DNA from: Penium margaritaceum
Lineage: Eukaryota > Streptophyta > Zygnematophyceae > Desmidiales > Peniaceae
NCBI GenBank assembly: GCA_023375785.1
Contig: SZWC01004987.1
Location: 94,117-148,997 of the forward strand
Length of the DNA stretch: 54,881 nucleotides
Direction: 5' to 3'
Under the pieces are notes generated by a model. That model worked only from the letters and a program-made list of their open reading frames with translations. It did not search any database and was not told the DNA's origin. Shown piece by piece: positions 1-9,565 of the stretch (positions within the stretch are counted from its first letter, which is position 1; every line of letters starts with the position of its first letter). The position numbers and the translations under genes were made by a program.

Positions 1-3000
1 TGACCAGGGCCAACTCAGATTCATCAGAGATCTCTTCTGTGTGATGATTGAGTGCAGCAATTCTGGCAGACCTGCGTGGAGGTGGTTGAGGGCCAGTAAC
101 TGGAGCAGGTGCTGCAGGTGCACCTTGGTAAACTGTTGTGCTTGGAACATGTTCATGAGGATTGATAGGGACCAGAACACCTTCATGTTCATCTGGAGTC
201 GTGTCCATGGAGAATTTCTGCAGAGCATTGATGTCAGTGGCAGGTTCAAGCTGATGGGACATGACAGTGAGTGTGGTGTTAGAGAGTGTGCCACTGTTGA
301 AAAATTGCTCATCAAATTCCACTGATCTGCTTCGGAAAACACTTTTGGTAGCTGGGTCCCATAGTCTGTAGGCATTGCCCCCATCCTCAAATCCCATGAG
401 GAGGCACTTGCGGTTGTGGGCCTCAAGCTTGGTGCGTTCATCGGCTGGTATCCAGGCATAGGCTGTGCACCCAAATATCCTTATGTATCCAAACGCTGGT
501 CTATGACCAGTCCATGCTTGGAATGGAGTGGTGCACCCAGCAGGAAGTTTCTTGTACGGGAGCCTGTTGGTAAGGTATGCTGCTGTGGAGATAGCTTCAG
601 CCCAGAAGAGGGTTGGTAGGTTCGCAGTGTGTAGCATTGTGCGAGCGCGTTCAAGTAGAGTCCTGTTCATCCTCTCAGCCTAACCAGTTTGTTCTGGGGT
701 CTTTGGAACAGTTGTCTGGTGGATAATACCCTTGAGAGCATAGAACTGCTTCAGGGTGTGGTTGACAAATTCACCACCATTGTCAGTCTTGATCTTCTTC
801 ACTGTGAGATCTGTTTGATTCTCAATCATTCGAATCCATGTCTGAATGATGTCAGGAGCTTCANCTGCTTCCCTGAATGTGAAGGTTCCTTGATACAACA
901 CAGGTCCATGTGAAGAAGCTCCAGTTTCTTGGTAGTAGCAACTGTTGGGTAGGTGTTGAAGGGGTGCTTGTGTTGTTTCCCTGCCAAGCAGTCTGCACAT
1001 GGAGGTCTGGAATTGTCAGAGGTCAGATTTGATGGGAAATCATGGGCTCCTTGCTGAGAGGACATTTTTGCAATGGAGCTGTAGTTGAGGTGCGCTAGTC
1101 GTTTGTGCCAGAGTTCAGCTGATGTGAGGACGTTTGTCTTGTTGATTTGATCTGGAGCTGATGGGACATGAGGCCCAGTGTCTTCACTTGCAGCAAAGGC
1201 CATCTCTGGTACACCACCTGGGGCAGTTGCTGGTTGAGTATTCAAAATTGTTAGCTTGCCCTCCCTGCGAGCTACTCCTGCAATCTGATTTGTTGGAGAC
1301 ATGATCTTGCATGTCTTGTCAGTGTCAAAAATTACGCGTAGTCCTTTATCATTCAGTCTGGATACTGAGAGTAAGTTTGCGGCCAAGCCGGGTACATAGA
1401 GAACATTTTCAAAGATTCTTGTGACAGTCTTTCCCTCAAGTTCAATCCCCACTCTGATGGTTCCAATCCCAAAGGCAGGTGTTGTTCGTCCATCTCCAAC
1501 ACGGACTGGTCTTGGTGGGTGCAGCTCTTTGTAATCCACATACCAATCCTTGTTGCAGGTCATGTGTTTGGTGCACCCTGAATCAATGATCCACGCCATA
1601 ACTCCTGCCATTAGTAGAAACGCATTATGGATGGAGCAGAACGCCATTTCATCCATGATGTATTTGCTGGTTCCACTGGTTGAAGGTGTGATTGTTGGTT
1701 CTGTGCCAGTAGATGAGTATTTGATGTGTGTAGACTCAGTTGGAGCTGAAAAACCAGCTTCTTCCAATGCATGTTGTTGCTGTTCCATCATGATTTCCTG
1801 CATCTGTGCTTGTTCCATCTGCATGAGAGTGAGGTCAGAGTTAAGATCTGTAGGGTCAGAAGAAGTGTGGGTGGATGTGTCAGGTGCTGGCGGTTGGATG
1901 GCGGAGAGTAGTTCAGCTGCAAGTGCTGACGCTTGGTTTTGTACTTCTTCTGAAACGTGTGCCTTCTGATAACCATGGTTGGATTTTGGCTTCTTCAGCG
2001 GACAATATCGGTTGATGTGTCCCTTCTGATGGCAATCCCAGCAGATTGCATTTGCATATCTGTCAAGAGAGGGTCCTTGGCCATGTCTTCCAATCCTGCT
2101 AGGAGAGGCATTGCTTGGTCTGGTAAAGTTCCTGCCGTTGTTGTAGTGCAGGTCTTGATGATTGTTGGGAAGGTTTCCTTGACCATGTCTCCTGTTGCCA
2201 TAGGTCTCAAACTTCTTGAACCGTTGAGAGCCTGGATTTTGATACATGTTGTAGAGTGCAACATCTCCTCCTCCAGCTTTGCGAAATTTTTCTTCAGCAA
2301 TCATGAGGGCTTTGCATGCTTTATCAAGTGTCAGAACATCCGTGTTGGTCGTCCTTGTTGCAGCAGCAGTTGCTGCAGCGATAGCATTAGCAGTGGCTTC
2401 CTGATCAGCTGCTCCATTCTGCACCATTGTAGCAAGGGCTCCCATGCCAGCTTTCAACGCATTGATTTCATCTTGAAAAGGCCTTGACTGCTCCTTGAGT
2501 TCAGTCATTCTGTCAACTGTATCTTTGAATCTGGGAGGTAGACCACGAAATAATGTTAGTACCATGGTCCTCTCTGAAATAGGTTCACCAATTGCCTTGA
2601 TCCGGTTCCCAAGAGTCTTGAGGTGTGCAATATGATCTTCAAGTTTTGTCTCCATCTCCATCTTCAGGCCATGAAACTCTGTCAGAAGGTTGGCAAGCTC
2701 AGTGTCTGTTGTTTTGTTGTAGCGGCCATACAAAGCTTTCCAAGCCACTCGTCGATTGAGATCAGGGTTGTTGTCTCTGATCAGAAACTTGAGTCTTTCG
2801 TTCAGTTGCATGGCAAGGAGAGAAAAAGCTTGATCACATCGTCGTTGCCAGTGCAATCTTTGCTCAGCTGTTGCGGCGGGATCAAGTGTCTCTGTTGCAG
2901 GATCTGACACCACTCCCCATAGTCCCTTGTTGAGATACAGCAGTTGCATGTTAAACGCAAAGGTGTGGTAGTCGTCCCCATCGAATGGGGGAATCTTGAA

Positions 3001-3024
3001 GTTTCCATCCTGAACTGTGGCCAT
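1..3024 (-). pseudogene. Copia-1 gag-pol polyprotein (gag, protease, integrase), broken
   Basis: I place the start at the ATG at 3024; the frame stays open to GTG at 3033, but ATG fits better. Roughly residues 5-220 form a UBN2/copia-type gag capsid domain. A CCHC knuckle (CWDCHQKGH...C) lies near residues 326-339 and a retropepsin motif (WIIDSGCTKHM) near 475. The GAG-pre-integrase motif LWHKRLAHL is near 640, followed by the start of the integrase core. The frame breaks at a single N at 864, where about 30 core residues seem to be missing. It resumes with the conserved KTDNGGEF motif and meets TAG at 678-680 just before the AERMNRT segment. Integrase C-terminal and linker sequence continue to base 1. 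Domain calls are firm; loss of function is inferred from the frameshift and stop. Confidence 0.87.
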
Positions 3025-3137
3025 GGTTGCCACAGATAATGAATCTCATTTGTCACTGTTGTTCGGATGTCATGAGATGTCAATCTGCACTGAGGAGATT
3101 TCAACTGATACTGTTGAAGCTTGAAATACGCAGCCCT

Positions 3138-3149
3138 GCTCTGATACCA
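3138..3149 (-). promoter_or_regulatory. Primer-binding site of Copia-1 (initiator Met tRNA 3' end)
   Basis: The minus strand reads TGGTATCAGAGC, the exact complement of the 3' end of plant initiator-Met tRNA. It sits two bases inside the LTR end (TGTAAAAAG... at 3152 on the plus strand), where minus-strand DNA synthesis primes. Confidence 0.9.
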
Positions 3150-3151
3150 AA

Positions 3152-3600
3152 TGTAAAAAGTTGCAACCCAGGAATATCTTCTGCTTTCATGCAACAACAG
3201 ATATTCACAGCTTAGAGCACAAAAGTAGTGCAGTGGAGAATACCAGCTCCACCTATCTCACACTTTCATCCCTCTTCCAGACATTAACTCAGTAGAAATG
3301 CACTGAGATTCAAGAGGGGACTTTGCTGAATCCAGAGCTTCAAATCTCACTTGAAATGGTCAAGAAACGAGTACAAACAAAGCTAAAGAAGTCTAACATG
3401 CAAGACTGGACTAAGTACTAGTTCTACCTCCTACGTTCTGTCCCTGGTCCCTGCACTTGGTAATCTAGAAAAAATGCAATGGTTGCAAAATAGACCTTAC
3501 ACTATCGTTCGGTCTGTAGGGTTATTCTGTAGCAATGGTTGTTCTGGAGCCAGTACTACCCGTCAGTATCCACTAAGTCCTCAGTGAGACAATCCCTTGT
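3152..3600 (-). repeat. 5' LTR of Copia-1 (outer end unresolved)
   Basis: The sequence beginning TGTAAAAAGTTGC, next to the primer site, is the inner LTR terminus (minus strand ...TTTTTACA). No second copy is in the window, so the outer end is uncertain. A minus-strand TGTTG terminus is possible at about 3875. Confidence 0.55.
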
Positions 3601-4489
3601 AGGCCCGTAGCCGCACAAGGTGTTTGAGCTGGGACTTGGGAGGACGGGAGTTGGATTTGTATCTTTTGGACTCCGGTGTCTCTTTCAAGAGAGAACTCGG
3701 GTCTGTTGGGTTACAATCCAATAGTAGCTCGGTTGCTGTGTGCCGTAACTACCATTTGATGGTGAACCCATCTGTAGGACAATTTTTTGTCCAGCCAATT
3801 ACGTGGAGCGTTAGGTCTCATCTGCTGATGGACATCAGCAGGCCAACTGCCAAACTTTGGAAGTTGTCAGCAACAAAAATGTTTGCACTGTCAGCAAGGC
3901 CCATGATGCACCCTAGGCATGCTAGACAAGCTCATCAAGTTCACACTACTGCTTTTCAAAGTAGCAGGGTGAACAAGCTATCATGGCTGTTGACACTGAT
4001 AAAAAAGCAAGTGGAACTTTGATTCCACTACGCGAGTCAGCACATCTCAATTTCGATTGAGAGTGGATGTTGTTGGCAAGCCTGTAGTACAAGCCAACGT
4101 TAGGCAGTCCAACTTTATGTAAGGGAGGGTGGGTCGGTATTGACATGCCCTTGCACATTGGTAGCCGGTTGCCAACAAGACGTATGCCAGAGTAGTATGG
4201 TTTGTACCGCTGCTGGCGACATATGGGGAGTGTACGCCGGTGCTAGCAAAGACAACAGGGCGTGCATTGCTGCTGGCGATGCAAGAGTAGCCTCTGCCGC
4301 TGCTGGCAATGCTGACAAGGCATGTGCCACCAGCACGGCTTGTGCTGCCGCTATCAACTCAAGCAGGGTGCTCGCTGCTCGTGGAAGAGTCAGCCAAGTG
4401 TCTGTTGCTCCTCGCGGTGCCAAAGCAGCCCTTCCCGGTGTTGGCAACGCCGCAGCGCATCTGCTGCTACTGGAAGTGCCAGTAGTTAC
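3601..4489. other. No gene recognised; GCTGGC-rich low-complexity stretch at 4200-4450
   Basis: I find no family motif on either strand. Bases 4200-4450 hold an irregular GCTGCTGGCGATGC-like repetition that opens Ala-rich frames on the plus strand. Part of the left side may still be Copia-1 LTR or its flank. Confidence 0.5.
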
Positions 4490-4891
4490 AAACCCCCTAG
4501 TTACACTGGGGGTTTGGGTTTTATTTCTTTTACTTGCCTGGGCATCTGACGACATAAGAGCGATGCCCATGTTTGTTGTTCTTCGAGCAAAAACGGGCAC
4601 GGCATTAATGTATTTCGGATGGGCAGAAATGCTCCGGGGCCCATGGTTTCGGTCGTTATATCCGTGGTATCCATAGTTGAAAACGAACCGACAGCGGTGT
4701 CCAGAGTCGAAAACGAAAAGACGACGTTGTCCATAGTCAAAAACGGCATGAAAGCAGTGCCCATGTTTCTCGTCGTGCGAGCAAAAACGGAGGAAAAAGA
4801 CAAATATACCCACGCCCTCTAAGTCGGACCTCACCGACTTCGAGGGCAAAGTGGGCGACGCTGACATTGGCATTTCTGATGTCAGAAGTAA

Positions 4892-4945
4892 CCCTGTCGC
4901 AAGTTTTGGAGGTCGCAAGTGCGAAGTCCAAAACTCGCGACAGGG
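4892..4945. repeat. 54-bp near-perfect hairpin
   Basis: The arm CCCTGTCGCAAGTTTTGGA and its inverse at the right end match at 18 of 19 positions, around a loop of about 16 bases. Confidence 0.9.
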
Positions 4946-4962
4946 TACGCCGCATCTCGCAA

Positions 4963-4983
4963 CCCCCCCCCCCCCCCCCCCCC
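4963..4983 (+). repeat. Poly-C tract (21 C)
   Basis: An uninterrupted run of 21 cytosines lies between two hairpin modules. Its length is likely unreliable in sequencing. Confidence 0.95.
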
Positions 4984-4984
4984 A

Positions 4985-5276
4985 ATAACTGACAAAACTC
5001 CTAGTTACACTGGGGGGTTTGGGTTTTCTTTTCCTACTTGCCTGGGCATCTGCCGGGTCCCGCGGTAGCGGGGGCCGGCAGATTCCCTTTCTTCCATCAC
5101 ATGTGCCCCGCATCTCACAAACCCCCCGTAATATCCGACAAACCCCCTAGTTTAACTAGGAGGATTGGGTTACATTTTTTCAATTGCCCAGACACCGCCC
5201 GGCCCCCGCGGTAGCGGGGCCCGGTAGATGCCCTTTCGTCCATCACAGCGTGCGCCAAATCCTACAAACGCCTCCA
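4985..5276 (+). repeat. Tandem direct repeat, two units of about 145 bp
   Basis: Unit 1 (about 4985-5128) and unit 2 (about 5129-5276) share the same order: AACCCCCTAGT hairpin, GGGTTT spacer, TTGCCTGGGCATC-like segment, GCGGTAGCGGGG hairpin, GATTCCCTTTC-like segment, CATCACA. A partial third unit starts at 5277, and an inverted copy lies at about 5760-5904. Confidence 0.8.
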
Positions 5277-5318
5277 AACCAATGACAAAACCCCTAGTTT
5301 ACATGGGGGGTTTGTCAT

Positions 5319-5380
5319 GGTCATCGCAAGCTAGCATGGAGGTTTCGCCGTGAAACTCCTCCTGCGAGCTCGCGATGACC
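5319..5380. repeat. 62-bp imperfect palindrome (GGTCATCGC...GCGATGACC)
   Basis: The arms begin and end with GGTCATCGC / GCGATGACC and stay complementary over about 28 positions with a few mismatches. The loop is short and centred on GCCG. It is related to the palindrome at 5667-5726. Confidence 0.88.
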
Positions 5381-5645
5381 GGCGATGCTCAAAGTGAAAA
5401 ATCATGTCAAATGTGATATATACATGAAATATGTATCAGCGGTGCCCATTTCCGCTCGCACGACGAAAACCATAGGCACCGCTGTCATGTCGTTTTCGAC
5501 TATGGACAGCGCGGTCTTTCTGTGTTCGACTCTGGACACCGCCGTCAGTTCGTTTTTTACTATGGAAACCGCAGCTTTATGTGGTGAAACGATGGGTATA
5601 TTATTACTCCGTCCTTAACGGATTCGACATAGATTTTGACTTTGA

Positions 5646-5726
5646 GGGCGAAGTCAAACTTCGCCCGTCATCACGAGCTCGTAGGAGGGGTTCGTCGGAG
5701 AAATCTCCCTGCGAGCTCGCGATGAC
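5646..5726. repeat. Two adjacent hairpins, one related to the 5319 palindrome
   Basis: Bases 5646-5666 are a perfect 9-bp stem (GGGCGAAGT-CAA-ACTTCGCCC). Bases 5667-5726 form a long palindrome (GTCATCACGAGCTCGTAGG... paired with ...CTGCGAGCTCGCGATGAC) sharing its right arm with the palindrome at 5319-5380. Confidence 0.87.
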
Positions 5727-5904
5727 CCTGAAAAACCCCCCATTTTAACTAGGGGGTTTGTCGAGGCTTTGAGGGGGGTTGTGAAATGTGGTGAACGCTG
5801 TGATAGTGGAAAGGGAATCTTCCGGGCCCTGCTACCGCGGGGCCCGGCAGATGCCGGAGCAAGCGAAAAAATAAACCCAAACCACCGGTTCAACTAGGGG
5901 GTTT

Positions 5905-6400
5905 GTCTGATCCTGGGGGAGGGGCTTTGCAAGATGCGGCGCTGAAAGCATTTTTTTGGTGAACCATGGGTTGTTTGTGTGCGATGAAAAGAAGAGTCCG
6001 GATTTTGAAGGGGCATATTTTCTCGATCGCAATGGAATGATGATTGCAATCATGACGGTCACATGACCCTCGTCGCCATGCTCAATCTGCAAAGTACGTC
6101 GTTGATGGAGCATGGCGAGGGAGGGTTGGATACCACGTTTCTTCTTTGTAAGAGATGGATATGCCATGTCAGAATTTGGACTCATAGATATGCCAGCTTA
6201 CTAGTGCGCGCGGTGCGGGTATCTGAGCTATTAGGCCCCATCTTGAAATTCCCTGGCTAAATGACTCCTCAATTGATACGATGCCAACCAACCGTGAACC
6301 TTTTTGGGTTACGTAGTAAGAACAATTTGCTATAGGTGCCTAGTTCGGCCCCCCTATTGACGAGGTTTGTGTTCCATGGTCTTACATACTTGGCGTACAC
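5905..6400. other. No gene or element recognised
   Basis: I see only short unsupported frames and no LTR, TIR or domain motif. The right end (from about 6368) may include the degraded start of the following LTR fragment. Confidence 0.5.
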
Positions 6401-6717
6401 TAGTCCCTAATCTTTGCAAGTAGGCATTTCTATCATTACACAGATAGCCCACTGGATGTCAGGACCTCAATTCTCACCGCAACTGTCGAGGACAATTCCC
6501 CCAACTGTCCTCGTCCTCCGACAAACTTTCTCGCACTTTGTGAAAACTTCAACCACTTTCGAGAATCATCAACGGAAGTGTTACTACCTTTCGGTTTACT
6601 TCTTGTTGCATCGAGATGTATCAAGATTTATAAATATGCATCTCGCATCTTCTCCATCGATCTTCGAAGCCCCCTGAACCCGCAGCGGAGCTTCTTGATC
6701 CTACCACTCACGACGCG
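6401..6717 (+). repeat. LTR fragment of the Gypsy-F family
   Basis: It aligns by eye with the 3' LTR of Gypsy-F at about 49770-50095. Shared blocks include CAATTCTCACCGCA/CAATTTTTGCCTGA, GTCCTCGTCCTCCGACAAAC, GATCTTCGAAGC and GAGCTTCTTGAT. No internal domain of that family is attached, so this is a solo or truncated LTR. Its right end becomes one arm of a perfect palindrome. Confidence 0.8.
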
Positions 6718-6753
6718 ACTCCGCACGCGTCGTGAGTGGTAGGATCAAGAAGC
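6690..6753. repeat. Perfect 28-bp inverted repeat at an LTR/LTR junction
   Basis: Bases 6690-6717 and 6726-6753 are exact reverse complements with an 8-base loop (ACTCCGCA). The left arm belongs to the Gypsy-F-type LTR fragment. The right arm abuts, and replaces the first few bases of, the 5' LTR of Gypsy-A. Confidence 0.95.
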
Positions 6754-7478
6754 GAGGGGTGGTTGCGCACCACCCCTCGCGTCAGCGAGGGCTGGCCGAC
6801 GGCCAGCACTTTGCTGGCCGCCGGCGAGCTGGTTGCCGGCCGGCTCAACGGCCGGCGGCCGGCCAAGAAACCAGCCGGCTGCTGGCCGGCTAGACGGCCG
6901 GGGGCCGGCCAAGCAGTCGGCCGGCCACCAGCCGGCCAGCTGCGAGCTGCCAATCGCAGCCTTAGCCCTATCGGCGGCTGAGGGGCCACCAGGGCCTCAA
7001 GGGCAAGGCCTCGTGGCCTCGTGCCCTCGCCCCTCCCTCGCCCTCCTTGCAAACAAGCAAGCGAGGACAAGGGATAGGGGCAGTGAGGATGAGAGCGAGG
7101 AGCTAGGGGAGCGCACGAGAAAAGTTGTCGCAAAACCATCGATCATGCCTCGCAAGCGAAAATTTCGTGCCGACGCGTAAAAAACGAAACTCAAGTTTGA
7201 TGAGGACGAACTACAAGTTTCAAAATGGGAAAACTCGTGCAAACTCACGAGTTTGAGGTAATACCTCTTCGTTTCAGACCCAGAATATGGGGTTGAGGTA
7301 AAAGCGGAAATGGGCCTCTAGAGACTTGAATTATTCAAGTCTCCCTGCACAAGGTCGTTGATGACGATTTCCCCCAAAATGACGCGGAGGGGAAAACCCC
7401 TCGAGCAAGCTCTGGACGCCTATCTGCGAACTCCGACAACGACCTAAGTGCAAGAGCTCAAGGTTCCGAGCCGTTATA
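6752..7478 (+). repeat. 5' LTR of Gypsy-A
   Basis: It is homologous over its whole length to 17434-18119, sharing for example GAGGTAAAAGCGGAAATGGG and the AACTCCGAC...CGACCTAAGTGCA end. It ends in CCGTTATA, against CCGTTACA in the 3' copy. The first seven bases (TGTAGCA in the 3' LTR) are replaced by the palindrome arm. Bases 6790-6945 are very rich in GCCGGC/GGCCGG, more so than the 3' copy. Confidence 0.88.
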
Positions 7479-7479
7479 G

Positions 7480-7491
7480 TGATATCAGAGC
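7480..7491 (+). promoter_or_regulatory. Primer-binding site of Gypsy-A
   Basis: TGATATCAGAGC lies one base after the LTR end. It differs at one position from the complement of the initiator-Met tRNA 3' end (TGGTATCAGAGC). Confidence 0.85.
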
Positions 7492-8421
7492 CAGACGACC
7501 CCCGCAACCAAGGGTTTGACGTAAACAGTGGCTACGTCCTATATAAAATGTCGCCAGCAGCTACAAACAACAGCAAAAATGTCAGAAGGGACTACGGCAT
7601 GTACACTTCACAGATTGAAGTATTGTAAAGTGTGTTGGAGAGCTACAAAATAACTCTACTTGGTGGATCCTCTTCCTTCCAGTCCCTACTCACCTCTAGG
7701 GGGCTAGGAGGATTTTTGTGGGACGGGGTGGGAAGTTCCCACCTCCAAAAACCACCAAATGTTCCCCATTTTCAAGGCTCCTTCAAAACCTCTTCAACAA
7801 AGAATTGGGGAAGCTCCTTTTTCCAAGACCAGAGGCTTTCACAACCTGAGATGCCGAGGAAAATAGAAGGGACACCGCAAGGATTTTTTTGTTGGAGGCC
7901 TCTCTACCGCCTATGGGCACAAGGGAGCCGCCACGGAACGCAAGAGGTGTCAAAGAAGTGAAGAGGAGGCCAAAAAAGACAAGAAGTCAAGAATAAGACA
8001 AGTGGAAAGGAGGTGAAGGAGTTGTTAGGAATTTGTAGAAGTTCTCTCCAACTCATTGCACTTGTTTTGTGAGCGATACTCACATACCTTGTCGTTTTCT
8101 TGTATAGGAATTTTTTGTTTGCATATGTTCTAGGCCTTGCCAGTCGCCGTGCGTCGCGGCTTAGGAAGACTAGTTTAAAATTCCACGCTCTTGTGCCAAC
8201 GTGGAAGCCTAGGAAAATGGAAACTAAAGTTAAAACTGCCTCACCGATCGTGAGAGCGAGACTTTAGGAGGCGATTCCTCCTCCAATTTGTGGGGTGATC
8301 CTCACATTAATCTTCACTTGCTAGTTGCACGGGCAATGAGATTACAAGTGCCAGACCGTCCAAGACCAACAAGGGCAAGGTGGTCACGGCCTCACCACAC
8401 GCCCTCGGCTGACTCCATGTT
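7492..8421 (+). other. Gypsy-A leader region
   Basis: This lies between the PBS and the first gag-like frame. A TATATAAAA-like box sits near 7535. The open frame at 7632-7961 has no recognisable domain and is not called. Confidence 0.5.
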
Positions 8422-9541
8422 TTGAGAGGTTTCACCACAAGCACGGTTGCCAAACCCAAGGCAACCGTACCTGCGAAGGCAACTGGCGCCAACCTCGGCA
8501 ACACCGAGAAACGTGCGAAGGCCAAAAACTTACTCGACGAGCATGTCGAAGCGCGCGTGGACAACCCCCATGCAATAGACGACGCGCTGGAGGAGGATCA
8601 CTCGGAGGGGGACCCCAAAGAAGAGCACGACACTGACGATGGAAAAGGCGATGAGGATCGAGATCATCGCAATCATCATGTGGCGAACTTGAGCCGATTG
8701 CTTAAGACGGGCAAGACGCTCGTTGAAAGCTGGCACATTGCTGAAAGCTGCCAACAGCAGCTAGGCTACCAAAAGCAACAAAGGCACCAAAAGCAGCCAT
8801 GCGGGAAGCTCTCGCAAGAACAAGTCAGATGACGTCACCACGAAGGCAACTCAAGATGACAATCGCAGGCTTGCAAAGGCGGCGTGCTAACTCAAGATCA
8901 CCACCGACGGTGGAGGTACGGTACCACTCAGAGGAGTGGGGCCGGATCCCCCATCCTACGATGTGGCCGCAATGGGGCAGAGCATCACCCACTCGAGCAT
9001 CGTCGCTGACGACAGTCTCCTCTGGAAGGTGGGACTTCTTGGAGGCGTGTATGTGAACCGTAACCTACTATAGTGGGTAAAGGTACACGGACAATGCGAG
9101 GCCTTGGAGGCTATCGTCGATGCTCTAACGACATCAGAGCTGAAGTTCTCTTTCGCCAACCTGTTGGCACATGTAAGGCAGAGCATCACGGATCTAGATC
9201 ATGATCGCCAGTTGAAGCACATGGTCGCTCATGAGGCAAGCCGCTGATGCAACGACCTTGACAAGGTATTGCAAAGTGTGATCTGGGTGTAGATGCAGCA
9301 GCAAGCGCAGCGTGCCGCAGCTGTTAATGCCACTGCTGGTGGTAGCAAAGACTTGCCTATCTCAACGACTTCGGACCTGGTCACGAACACATCCTTCCTC
9401 AATAGTGTGGAGATCTTTTGAAAGAGTATGAAGCTGAGCAACTGGTTGAATCGCATGGAGCACGTCTTACATATCCACAAGGCTCCACTTAGCCAGTGGG
9501 GCAACCTTCCCACGACGCGACTTGAAGATAAGCTCTTCAAC

Positions 9542-9565
9542 TACCCTACTGCTCAAGAAATTCGA
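9542..9565 (+). repeat. Left terminal inverted repeat (with TA)
   Basis: TACCCTACTGCTC...ATTCGA. The outer 10 bases match the right end exactly, and the inner part shares TC and ATTCGA. Confidence 0.85.

Larger units (their letters stand above)
1..3600 (-). mobile_element. Copia-1: 5' portion of a Ty1/copia LTR retrotransposon
   Basis: Read on the minus strand the order is LTR (from 3152 rightward), tRNA primer site (3138-3149), gag, CCHC knuckle, aspartic protease, GAG-pre-integrase and integrase. The element runs off the left edge before the reverse transcriptase. This protease-integrase order ahead of RT is diagnostic of Ty1/copia. The outer LTR end, near 3600 or possibly 3875, is not fixed because the partner LTR lies outside the window. 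Confidence 0.85.
4490..5904. repeat. Palindrome and inverted-repeat cluster (foldback-like, non-coding)
   Basis: Six copies of a self-complementary module, AAACCCCCTAGT-loop-ACTAGGGGGTTT, lie at about 4490-4515, 4993-5020, 5140-5167, 5287-5313, 5732-5759 and 5878-5904. Three CCCGCGGTAGCGGGG hairpins lie near 5060, 5203 and 5830. The left part (4.55-4.78 kb: repeats of TCCATAGTCGAAAACGA-like units and GCCCATGTTT...GAGCAAAAACGG) reappears in inverted orientation at 5.44-5.58 kb. The module at 4985-5276 reappears inverted at 5.73-5.90 kb. The block is therefore an imperfect large inverted repeat built of smaller hairpins. No coding potential is evident. It could be a foldback/MITE-like element or clustered copies of a palindromic repeat family. 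Confidence 0.75.

Noticed and set aside
4140-4676. 178-residue Ala-rich open frame
   Set aside because: Compositional product of a GCTGGC-type repetition running into the palindrome cluster; no domain or plausible gene context.
6708-7180. Overlapping frames on both strands in the GC-rich LTR
   Set aside because: They lie wholly inside the Gypsy-A LTR and result from few stop codons in GCCGGC repeats.
7195-7211. Hammerhead-ribozyme-like core (TTGATGAG...CGAAC) in the Gypsy-A LTR
   Set aside because: Too few bases separate the two boxes for helix II, and the 3' LTR copy does not keep the motif.
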